A DNA stretch of 8,942 nucleotides from Actinomycetota bacterium (GTDB taxonomy: Bacteria > Actinomycetota > Thermoleophilia > Gaiellales > Gaiellaceae): NCBI GenBank assembly GCA_005883245.1, contig VAXT01000173.1, positions 1 to 8,942 of the forward strand, in the 5' to 3' direction. How positions within the stretch are numbered: the stretch's first letter is position 1; each line of letters begins with the position of its first letter. Under the pieces are notes generated by a model. That model did no database searches. It was not told the origin of the DNA and was given only the letters and a program-made list of their open reading frames with translations. The position numbers were made by a program, and so were the translations under genes. Below are positions 1 through 6,356 of the stretch, piece after piece.

Positions 1-96
1 CTGCTGATCGAGGACCTGCAGCGCCAGCTTCCGCGCCTGCAGAGCCAGCCCGCGCCCGTTCACGACGCGTCCACGGGGACCGCCTTCGCCCACTGA
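1..96 (+). CDS. C-terminal fragment of an unknown protein (cut by window edge)
   Basis: Frame 1 is open from the first base to a TGA at 94-96, giving 31 residues that begin LLIEDLQRQLPRLQ and end TGTAFAH. Third codon positions are almost all G or C, as in the confident genes here, which supports real coding. The first half could form an amphipathic helix with regularly spaced Leu and Gln. The tail is Pro/Ala-rich and looks disordered. Nothing in it identifies a family. It ends 13 bases before the proposed start of the next gene on the same strand, so it is probably the upstream member of the same operon. Confidence 0.5.
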   Translation: MLIEDLQRQLPRLQSQPAPVHDASTGTAFAH

Positions 97-109
97 CAGC
101 TCGTATCCG

Positions 110-964
110 CTGACGCCGCCCGGCTGGCGGGAGACGGGTCGCCGGCGGGTCGGCCCCTTCGCGACGCACGTCACGTGGCTGCGACCGGACGGCACCTCGG
201 CGTCCTGGTCGTCGCGCGTCCACCGCAAGCATGCGTCGAAGCTGTCGCGGCCGGGGCGCACCGGCGTCTGGTGGGCTCCGCGGCGAGCTTCGTGGTGGAT
301 CGGAGCCCTGTTCGCGATCGGGTCGACGTGCTTCCTCGTCGGCCCGTTCCCCGGTTTCGAGCAGCTCGTCGGCTCGGGCGCCGACGGGATGGTCTTCTTC
401 GTCGGCTCGATCTTCTTCACGTCGGCCGCCGCGCTCCAGTGGCTGGAGACGATCAACGCGGACCCCGGCCCCGCACTTCGCCGGAGAACGCTTCGCGTGC
501 TCACGTTCGAGCCGCGCCGCATCGACTGGTGGAGCAGCGGCGTCCAGCTCGTTGGAACCGTCTACTTCAACGTCAGCACCTTCCATGCGCTGCAGGCCGG
601 GCTCGACGCCGGCGGCTACGACCGCCTCGTGTGGAAGCCCGACGCGCTCGGCTCGATCTGCTTCCTCGTGTCGGGCTACCTCGCCTACGCCGAGGTCTGC
701 GGCCACGCGTTCTGGACGCATGACCGGACGCTCGAGTGGAAGATCGCCGCCGTCAACCTCGTCGGCTGCGTGGCGTTCGGCATCTCCGCGGTCGCCTCGC
801 TCTGGCTGCCTTCGTCCGGCGGCGTGCTCGCTCTGGCCGCATCGAACTGGTTCACAGCGCTGGGCGGGCTCTGCTTCCTCGTCGGCGCGATCCTGCTGCT
901 GCCCGAATCGGCCGCCGTCGAGACCGTGGAGTCCGGCGGAGCGGCGCTGTACGCTCACACGTGA
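110..964 (+). CDS. Multi-pass membrane protein, YrhK-like at best; non-canonical or missing start codon
   Basis: Predicted integral membrane protein of unknown function. The first ATG in frame is at 389, but it lies inside a membrane segment. Frame 2 is clearly coding well upstream: third positions are nearly all G/C from about 101, and the residues are protein-like (GPFATHVTWLRPDG, then WWIGALFAIGSTCFLVGPF). No ATG, GTG or TTG occurs in frame between the TGA at 5-7 and 389. CTG at 110 is the best-placed candidate and gives 284 residues; I see no strong Shine-Dalgarno sequence. With that start there is a soluble, basic N-terminus of about 60 residues, then hydrophobic segments near 62-80, 94-110, 142-161, 179-196, 210-233 and 247-265. 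The tryptophan-rich GSxxFLVG-type repeats recall YrhK-domain membrane proteins, which is a weak assignment from memory. The stop overlaps the ATG of the next gene (TGATG), so the two are probably translationally coupled. The start could also have been lost by deletion or sequence error. Confidence 0.6.
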   Translation: MTPPGWRETGRRRVGPFATHVTWLRPDGTSASWSSRVHRKHASKLSRPGRTGVWWAPRRASWWIGALFAIGSTCFLVGPFPGFEQLVGSGADGMVFFVGSIFFTSAAALQWLETINADPGPALRRRTLRVLTFEPRRIDWWSSGVQLVGTVYFNVSTFHALQAGLDAGGYDRLVWKPDALGSICFLVSGYLAYAEVCGHAFWTHDRTLEWKIAAVNLVGCVAFGISAVASLWLPSSGGVLALAASNWFTALGGLCFLVGAILLLPESAAVETVESGGAALYAHT

Positions 965-1903
965 TGTCCGAGGCGACCGTCGAAGCCGGGCCCGTCGCGC
1001 CCGAGCCGGTCTCGAAGCGCCGGCGTGTCGTCCGGATCGTGTCCTGGATCGTCGGGCTCGTCCTGTTGCTCGTCGTGCTCAACGCGCTGGGCGTCAACGT
1101 CCGCGACTGGCTGAAACAGCTCTGGGACTCGGTCACCGAAATCTCGGTCGCCTACGTCATCCTCGCATGCATCTTCCAGTGCCTGCAGACCGTCCTGACC
1201 GCGCTCGGCTGGTACGGGATCCTGCGCTACGCGTATCCGACGACGCGCTTCCGGCTGGTGCTCGCGTGCTACGCAGCGTCGGTGGCGCTCAACGGGATCC
1301 TGCCGGCGAACCTCGGGACGTTGGCGTTGCTCCTGATGTTCACGACGATCATCGCCGGCGCGACCTTCTCCGGGGTTCTCGGCGCCTACGTCGTCGAGAA
1401 GATCTTCTTCACGCTCCGGGATCGTCGGCGGCGCGATCTTCCTGCTCGTCATCCTGCTCCGGATCTTCTGGACCTGGGTCAAGAAGATGTGGGCCAAGGC
1501 CAAGCAGGGCGCCGCGATCCTCGGCGACCTCGGCGCATACGTGAAGCTCGTGCTCCTGCCGCAGATGGGCGGCTACGTCGCGAAGGTGATGGTGATCATC
1601 ATCTTCCTCGCCGCGTACAGCATTCCGGTCACGTTCGGCTCGGTGATGAGCGTCCTCGGCTCGAACCAGCTGGCGAACATCCTCTCGATCACGCCCGGCG
1701 GCGTGGGAGTCAACCAGGCGTTCAACACGTTCGCGCTCAACAGCTATACGAGCTCGACGAACGCGACCGCGTACTCGATCTCGCAACAGCTGATCACGAA
1801 GCTCGTCAAGGAGTCGTACGTCGACGCGAAGGTGAAGGCGGGCGAGATGAAGGAGCAGCGCGGCCAGATGCTTGGCGACGAGGAGGGCCCCGAGACGGCT
1901 TGA
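964..1903 (+). pseudogene. Broken UPF0104 / lysylphosphatidylglycerol synthase transmembrane-like (flippase-like) gene
   Basis: Intact members of this family are polytopic membrane proteins related to the membrane domain of MprF, with roles in lipid transfer or flipping. Translation starts at ATG 964, overlapping the previous stop. It runs in frame 1 for 150 residues: a basic N-terminus (SKRRRVVR), a hydrophobic helix, the family-like LNGILPANLGTLALLLMF and then VVEKIFFT. At about 1411-1418 the family-like sequence moves to frame 2 (SGIVGGAIFLLVILLRIFW, later TPGGVGVNQAF and AYSISQQLI) and ends at TGA 1901-1903. Against family members I remember, about 35-40 residues are missing at the switch. 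A second, in-frame loss of about 20-25 hydrophobic residues follows YSISQQLIT (near 1796-1801), just before the charged tail KESYVDAKVKAGEMKEQR. The 940 bases would encode about 313 residues if the frame were restored, against roughly 370-390 usually. Either a true pseudogene or an assembly deletion; the family call is fairly secure, the deletion sizes approximate. Confidence 0.7.
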
Positions 1904-2436
1904 GCCGCACGCAGTACTACACGGCGGCCACGCTCGACGGTTTCATCGCGGATCCGGACAACTCGCTGGAGTGGCTCTTCACGCGCAAGCGCGACGAGCG
2001 CGGGCCGATGAACTACCGGGACTTCATCGCCGAGGTCGGGGCGCTCGCGATGGGGTCGACGACCTACGAGTGGATCCTCGATCACGAGTCCTCCAAGTGG
2101 CCGTACGAGCAGCCGTGCTGGGTCTTCACGCACCGGCGGCTGACCGTCGTCCCGAACACGCAGATCGAGCTCGTGAGCGGCGCCGTCGCGCCGGTGCACG
2201 AAGAGCTCGTGCGCGCGGCGGAGGGGAAGAACGTCTGGATCGTGGGCGGCGGCGACCTGGCCGGTCAGTTCGCCGACGCCGGCCTCCTCGACGAGGTGCT
2301 CGTCACGATCGCCCCGGTCACGCTCGGCGCGGGCGCTCCGTTGCTGCCGCGCAGGATCGAGCTGAACCTCGACGAGGTCGGCAGGAACGGCGATTTCGTC
2401 TGCGCCAGGTTCGGCGTCGTGCGCGAGACGCAGTAG
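1900..2436 (+). CDS. RibD C-terminal / dihydrofolate-reductase-like protein (first of two)
   Basis: Predicted cytosolic NAD(P)H-dependent reductase fold of the RibD-C/DHFR-like superfamily, 178 residues, complete for this group. The N-terminal strand and loop YYTAATLDGFIADPDNSLEW (6-25) is the superfamily signature. MGSTTYEWIL (51-60) is the conserved GRxTYE-like helix region, and VWIVGGGDLAGQFADAGLLDE (112-132) is the glycine-rich nucleotide-binding loop followed by the LxDE motif. TLGAGAPLLP (141-150) closes the fold. The substrate is unknown; most stand-alone members are annotated only as dihydrofolate reductase family. I chose the TTG at 1900 because it overlaps the stop of the upstream gene (TTGA), there is no nearby ATG, and the signature begins six residues later. 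This suggests coupled translation, so the damage in the upstream gene could affect expression. The next gene starts 11 bases after the stop. Confidence 0.85.
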   Translation: MSRTQYYTAATLDGFIADPDNSLEWLFTRKRDERGPMNYRDFIAEVGALAMGSTTYEWILDHESSKWPYEQPCWVFTHRRLTVVPNTQIELVSGAVAPVHEELVRAAEGKNVWIVGGGDLAGQFADAGLLDEVLVTIAPVTLGAGAPLLPRRIELNLDEVGRNGDFVCARFGVVRETQ

Positions 2437-2447
2437 CGTCTAGCCGA

Positions 2448-4115
2448 ATGGTCACGCCGGAAGAGGTCGAGCAGGTCCCGTACTTCGCAGCGCTCAGCCC
2501 GGAAAGCCGGGAGCGGCTCGCACGCGCGGCCGCGGACCTCGCCTTGGCCGTCGGCGAGTACGCGGCGCACGAGGGCGACGGGCGAGCGCTGTTCGCGCTG
2601 CTCGAGGGCCACGTCGAGGTCGTGAAGCTCGTCGACGGCATTCCGCGCGTCGTCGGCGAGCGCAACCCCGGCGAGCTGTTCGGCGAGGTCCCGATCACGC
2701 TGGGGACGGTCTTCCCGGTCGGGTTCCGTGCGGCGGAGCCGTCGCGGGTGATGCGAATCGAGCCGCACGACTATCACTTCGTAGCCGCCCAGGAGCCCGG
2801 GCTCGTCAAGGCCGTCGGCGCGCTCGCGGGCAACCGGATGAGCGGGCCGGGCGGCCTGTCCGGGATCGCGGCCGAGCCCCCTCCGCCGAGGGCGATCGTG
2901 GTCGGCGACCGCTGGGACGCGCCCTGCGCCGAGCTCCGGCGTTTCCTCGACCGCAACCAGATCACGTTCACGTGGCTCCAGCCCGACGCGGACGACGCGG
3001 TCGAGCAATGGGGCGGCCCGCTGCCGCCGGAGTCGGAGCGCCCAGTGATCCGCGTCGTCGGCGGCAGGACGGTCGTCCGGCCCCAGCCGCGCAGAGTCGC
3101 CGAGTTGCTCGACCTCGACACCGAGCCGGAGGCGGCCGAGTACGACACCGTGATCGTGGGCGCCGGCCCTGCTGGGCTGGCGGCGGCTGTGCACAGCGCC
3201 TCGGAGCGCCTGAGCACGATCGTGATCGAGCGCGAGGCGCCCGGCGGGCAGGCTGGAACCTCGTCGCGGATCGAGAACTACCTCGGCTTTCCCGCCGGCG
3301 TCTCCGGAGAGGAGCTGGCGAGCCGAGCTCTCCAGCAGGCGCGGAGGCTCGGCGCGGAGATCCTCGTCACCCGCGCGATCGAGCGGATCGACGCCTCGAG
3401 CCGCCACGTGTACCTCGACAGCGGCGACGTCCTCCGGGCTCGGGCGATCGTGCTCGCGTGCGGCGTCTCATGGCGGCAGCTCCCGCTCGAGGGATTCGAC
3501 CGCCTGGCGGGACGGGGCGTCTCGTACGGCGCGGCCCCGAGCGAGGCGCCGAACACACACGGGCTCGACGTGCACATCATCGGCGCCGGCAACTCGGCGG
3601 GGCAGGCGGCGATGTTCTTCTCCGCCCACGCGCGGAGCGTGACCATCGTCTACCGCGGCGAGTCGCTCGAGAAGGGAATGGCGCGCTACCTCGTCGACCA
3701 GATTGCGACCCGGCCGAACATCGGGGCCCTCTACCGCTCGGAGGTGGTGGCCGCGCACGGGAACGACTCGGTCGAGGCGATCGACGTGCGCAACTCGGAC
3801 ACCGGCGAGACGACGCGCCTCCAGACGGGCGGCCTCTTCATCTTCATCGGCGCCGATGCCGAGACGGGATGGCTTCCACGCGAGATCGCCCTCGACGAGA
3901 ACGGCTATGTGCTGACCGGCACCGACGTGAGCGCGACGGGACGCTGGTCGCTCGAACGCGACCCCTACCTGCTCGAGACGAGCGTGCCGGGCATCTTCGC
4001 CGCCGGAGATGTCCGCTTCGGCCCGGTCAAGCGGGTCGCGGCCGCCGTCGGTGAAGGAAGCATGGCGACAGCGTTCGTGCGCCAGTACCTGAGGGAATCC
4101 GAGCCGGCTAGCTGA
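2448..4115 (+). CDS. Three-domain FAD oxidoreductase: cNMP-binding-like + thioredoxin-like + thioredoxin-reductase-like
   Basis: A 555-residue cytosolic protein with three parts. Residues 1-130 resemble a cyclic-nucleotide-binding domain: beta roll, FALLEGHVEVV (49-59), and NPGELFGEVPITLG (73-86) as the phosphate-binding-cassette region. Residues about 147-222 look like a thioredoxin/glutaredoxin-like domain (AIVVGDRW, APCAELRRFLDRN, PVIRVVGGRTVVRPQ) with a single Cys160. Residues 232-555 are a thioredoxin-reductase-type flavoprotein: GAGPAG at 238-243 binds FAD ADP, GGQAGTSSRIENYLGFP is at 266-282, GAGNSAGQAA at 379-388 is the second Rossmann site for NAD(P)H, and GIFAAGDVR at 515-523 is the C-terminal FAD site. 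Where classical thioredoxin reductase has a redox CxxC, this protein has SYGAAPSEA (359-367) without cysteine. It therefore probably transfers electrons to another acceptor and is not a true thioredoxin reductase. Only Cys160 and Cys338 exist in the whole chain. The ATG at 2448 fits the domain start. This architecture is known in actinobacteria; its substrate is not clear. Confidence 0.9.
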   Translation: MVTPEEVEQVPYFAALSPESRERLARAAADLALAVGEYAAHEGDGRALFALLEGHVEVVKLVDGIPRVVGERNPGELFGEVPITLGTVFPVGFRAAEPSRVMRIEPHDYHFVAAQEPGLVKAVGALAGNRMSGPGGLSGIAAEPPPPRAIVVGDRWDAPCAELRRFLDRNQITFTWLQPDADDAVEQWGGPLPPESERPVIRVVGGRTVVRPQPRRVAELLDLDTEPEAAEYDTVIVGAGPAGLAAAVHSASERLSTIVIEREAPGGQAGTSSRIENYLGFPAGVSGEELASRALQQARRLGAEILVTRAIERIDASSRHVYLDSGDVLRARAIVLACGVSWRQLPLEGFDRLAGRGVSYGAAPSEAPNTHGLDVHIIGAGNSAGQAAMFFSAHARSVTIVYRGESLEKGMARYLVDQIATRPNIGALYRSEVVAAHGNDSVEAIDVRNSDTGETTRLQTGGLFIFIGADAETGWLPREIALDENGYVLTGTDVSATGRWSLERDPYLLETSVPGIFAAGDVRFGPVKRVAAAVGEGSMATAFVRQYLRESEPAS

Positions 4116-4181
4116 CCTTCTCCTTGGCGTTTCGGGCGTTGTCCTTCACCTTGCCCCAGTCCTTCTGGTTCTTAGTCGCGG

Positions 4182-4751
4182 TCAGCCGGCGCGCTGGTAG
4201 ACCTGGACCTGGACGCCGTCCGGGCCGACCGTCCTCGACTCGGTCAGTTTGAACTTGAGCCGGTCGATCCCGTCCGGGAACAGGCGCTGGCCGCGTCCGA
4301 GGATGGTCGGGAAGATCATCAGCCGGAGCTCGTCGACGAGGTCGTTCTCGAGCAGAGTCCTGACCAGCGTGCCGCTTCCGTGGACGAGGATCGTGCCCTC
4401 GGTCTCGTCCATCAGCCTCTTCAGCCCGCCCACGACGTCGCCCGAGATGACCGTCGTGTTCTGCCACTCCGGATCCGTCAGCGTGTTCGAGACGACGTAC
4501 TTCGGGTCCGCGTTGAGCTTGTCGGCGAACTCCCCCTCGCGGGACGGCCAGGCCGCCGCGAAGCCCTCGTACGTGACGCGGCCGAGGAGCGTGACCTCCG
4601 AGTTGGTCAGCTCGTCGAGCTTGAACTTGTTCCCGTCGTCCCCGCGGTCGTACTCGAAGGTCCAGCCGCCGTGCTCGAAGTCCTCCGAGCCGCCCGGATC
4701 CTCGAACACTCCGTCGACCGAGACGAACTCTGTGACGACCAGCTTGCCCAT
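4182..4751 (-). CDS. RibD C-terminal / dihydrofolate-reductase-like protein (second, divergent from the first)
   Basis: A 189-residue protein of the same superfamily as the 1900-2436 product but a different subfamily. The signature is TEFVSVDGVFEDPGGSEDF (7-25). LLGRVTYEGFAAAWP (55-69) is the TYE-containing helix, and ILVHGSGTLVRTLLENDLVD (121-140) is the nucleotide-binding loop. ELRLMIFPTILGRGQRLFPD (141-160) holds the conserved P-x-x-LGxGxRLF motif. Family members are probable NADPH-dependent reductases of unknown substrate, acting in the cytosol. The start at 4751 is well supported: on the minus strand AAAGGAG sits about seven bases before the ATG. It converges on the FAD oxidoreductase gene (66-base gap) and diverges from the hydrolase, so it is its own transcription unit. 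The protein looks complete. Confidence 0.9.
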   Translation of the reverse strand: MGKLVVTEFVSVDGVFEDPGGSEDFEHGGWTFEYDRGDDGNKFKLDELTNSEVTLLGRVTYEGFAAAWPSREGEFADKLNADPKYVVSNTLTDPEWQNTTVISGDVVGGLKRLMDETEGTILVHGSGTLVRTLLENDLVDELRLMIFPTILGRGQRLFPDGIDRLKFKLTESRTVGPDGVQVQVYQRAG

Positions 4752-4789
4752 CTTTGCTCTCCTTTGGTCGAAGCTCTTGCACCTAAGAC

Positions 4790-4805
4790 CAGCGGGAGGT
4801 CGCTG
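4790..4805 (+). promoter_or_regulatory. Shine-Dalgarno sequence in the loop of a small hairpin, upstream of the hydrolase
   Basis: CAGCG (4790-4794) and CGCTG (4801-4805) can pair around the six-base loop GGAGGT (4795-4800), itself a near-perfect Shine-Dalgarno sequence. It is the only strong plus-strand ribosome-binding site between the divergent genes and lies 7-14 bases ahead of the candidate starts of the alpha/beta hydrolase. This supports a start well upstream of the first in-frame ATG. The five-base stem is short and may be chance. Confidence 0.4.
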
Positions 4806-4809
4806 ACTC

Positions 4810-5460
4810 ATCGGTGGCGTCGAACCAGCCAGAGGCCTCTTCATTCCGGGGTGGGGTGCGACTGCGGTTCTGTACAGGCAGGGCCTTCCCGAGGGCTGGG
4901 CTGGGCTCGAGCTGCCTTCGTTCAGGCACGGCCGCGGGGACTTCCTCGCCTACCGTGGACGCCTCGCAGACGAGCTTGTCCGGCGAGGGGCGCCTCTCGC
5001 ACTGGCCGGCCATTCGATGGGCGGCGCGCTCGCCCTCCTGGCCGCGGTCGATCAACCCGCGCTCGTGGAGCGGCTGATCCTCCTCTCGCCGGCGGGGCTG
5101 CCACTGACGAAGCCGATGCGGGCGAGCATGGTCACCTTCGTACGGCAGGTCGTGCGCGGCCGCTACCCGGTGGGCCATCTCGGTCGGGTCGTCGGCCGGG
5201 CCGTGTCCGCCCCCGTGAGCGCGCTCAGGCTGGCCCGGACCGTCCACGCGCTCGACCTCACCCCGGAGCTCGAGCGCTTCCACGACCTGGGCATCCCGTG
5301 CGCTGTCGTCGGCTGCGCGAGCGACATGCTGACGCCTTCGAATCACTGCCGTGCGCTCGCGACCCTCCTTGCTGCAGAGTACCGCGAGGTCGACGCCCCA
5401 GACGGCCACATCTGGCCGATCACGCAACCGCAGCTGCTCGCGGCCGAGCTGTCACGCTGA
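4810..5460 (+). CDS. Alpha/beta hydrolase; start codon unclear
   Basis: Predicted cytosolic serine hydrolase of the alpha/beta fold with unknown substrate. Frame 1 is open from the TGA at 4804-4806 to the stop at 5458-5460. It encodes the usual order: strand and oxyanion-type motif LFIPGWGATAVLY, nucleophile elbow LAGHSMGGALALL with Ser at codon 5014-5016, helix-rich lid, VVGCASDMLTP with the acid Asp at 5323-5325, and DAPDGHIWP with His at 5407-5409. The catalytic triad is thus intact. The first in-frame ATG (5017) is the Met directly after the nucleophile, so starting there would remove the active site and cannot be right. No ATG, GTG or TTG lies earlier in this frame. I placed the start at ATC 4810, ten bases after GGAGG; CTC 4807 is equally possible. 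A GTG at 4814 is in frame 2 and would need a frameshift before LFIPGWG. About 216 residues is near the normal size for these short hydrolases. The 3' end overlaps the convergent aldo/keto reductase by 9 bases. Confidence 0.65.
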   Translation: MGGVEPARGLFIPGWGATAVLYRQGLPEGWAGLELPSFRHGRGDFLAYRGRLADELVRRGAPLALAGHSMGGALALLAAVDQPALVERLILLSPAGLPLTKPMRASMVTFVRQVVRGRYPVGHLGRVVGRAVSAPVSALRLARTVHALDLTPELERFHDLGIPCAVVGCASDMLTPSNHCRALATLLAAEYREVDAPDGHIWPITQPQLLAAELSR

Positions 5461-6327
5461 CCCTTCGATCGCCGCGACCTCATCCTCGCCGAACTCGAGA
5501 TTGGCGGCGACGACGATCGGGTCGACCTGGTCGGGCCGGCGGAAGCCGACGATGGCGGCGTCCACCGCCGGGTGCCGTAGCGTCCAGGCGGCGGCAACGG
5601 CGCCGGGCGTCGTGCCGTGACGCTCGGCGACGCTCCTGAGCCGCTCGACGAGCTCGAGGTGGCGCGCGAGCTCGGGATCCCGGAACCGCGGGTCGCGCTT
5701 GCGCCAGTCGTCGTCGGGCAGAGCCTCGATCCGCTCGCGCGTCATCGACCCCGTGAGCAGGCCCGAGCTCATCGGGGAGTAGGCGATCACGCCGATCCCC
5801 TCGCGCTCGGCGAAGGGCAGGATCTCGGCCTCGACTTCGCGGTCGATCAGCGAGTAGGGAGGCTGCAGCGTGTCGACGGGAGCGATCCGCTGGGCCCGGC
5901 TGAGCTGGTCGACGTCGAAGTTCGAGACGCCGATGTGCCGGGTGAGCCCCTCGTCGCGGAACTCGACGAGCGCCGCCCAGCCCGCCTCGATCTCCTTGTC
6001 CGGAACCGGCCAGTGGATCTGGTACAGGTCGACGGCGTCGAGCCCGAGCCGCGTGAGGCTTCCTTCGAGCTCGCGGCGCAGCGAGTCGCGCTGCAGGCTG
6101 TGCAGGGTCGTTCCGTTCGGGCCCGGCGGCTGGCCGCCCTTCGTGAAGACGTAGGGGCGCTCGTCCAACCCGGCGATCGCGCGGATCGCCGCGATCGAGT
6201 CCTCGTCCTCCTGCGAGCCCCAGCTCCACTCGAAGCCACCGCCTCCGAGCGCCCAGGCGCCGAAGCCGACGCGCGTGATCTCCATGCCGGTCGGGCCGAG
6301 CTGCGTCGTCCGCAGGCGTTCCTGCAT
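5452..6327 (-). CDS. Aldo/keto reductase with an apparent internal deletion of the catalytic Asp/Tyr segment
   Basis: NADPH-dependent aldo/keto reductase fold (TIM barrel), cytosolic, 291 residues against about 320-335 for close relatives as I recall them. Recognisable parts are LGPTGMEITRVGFGAWALGG (10-29), YVFTKGG with the catalytic Lys at 63, DLYQIHWPVPD with the catalytic His at 105, HIGVSNFDVDQL, the barrel strand VDTLQPPYSLIDREVE, GVIAYSPMSSGLLTG and the C-terminal cofactor region with AAIVGFRRPDQV. After DEDSIAAIR (residue 49, codon ending at 6181) the chain jumps directly to AIAGLDERPYVFTK. Relatives have there a segment of about 27 residues with the NWIDTA..YG-like motif that supplies the catalytic Asp and Tyr. 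The reading frame is kept, but the enzyme should be inactive as written. Start ATG 6327 has only a weak ribosome-binding site. It follows the NarL regulator gene by 29 bases and is probably its operon partner. Confidence 0.85.
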   Translation of the reverse strand: MQERLRTTQLGPTGMEITRVGFGAWALGGGGFEWSWGSQEDEDSIAAIRAIAGLDERPYVFTKGGQPPGPNGTTLHSLQRDSLRRELEGSLTRLGLDAVDLYQIHWPVPDKEIEAGWAALVEFRDEGLTRHIGVSNFDVDQLSRAQRIAPVDTLQPPYSLIDREVEAEILPFAEREGIGVIAYSPMSSGLLTGSMTRERIEALPDDDWRKRDPRFRDPELARHLELVERLRSVAERHGTTPGAVAAAWTLRHPAVDAAIVGFRRPDQVDPIVVAANLEFGEDEVAAIEGSA

Positions 6328-6356
6328 GGCCTGATCTTGCCCGGCCCGCGGCTCTG

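Noticed and set aside
231..1544. Long plus-strand open frame rich in Ser/Arg across the membrane-protein genes
   Set aside because: Low-complexity Ser/Arg sequence in the wrong frame of two recognisable membrane proteins; typical of a high-GC shadow frame.
2265..3407. 380-codon minus-strand open frame opposite the FAD oxidoreductase
   Set aside because: Arg/Asp/Leu-rich antisense shadow with no motif; the plus strand carries clear FAD and domain motifs.
5017..5460. ATG 5017 as the start of the alpha/beta hydrolase
   Set aside because: It follows the nucleophile Ser of GHSMGG, so the protein would lose its active site and the first half of the fold.
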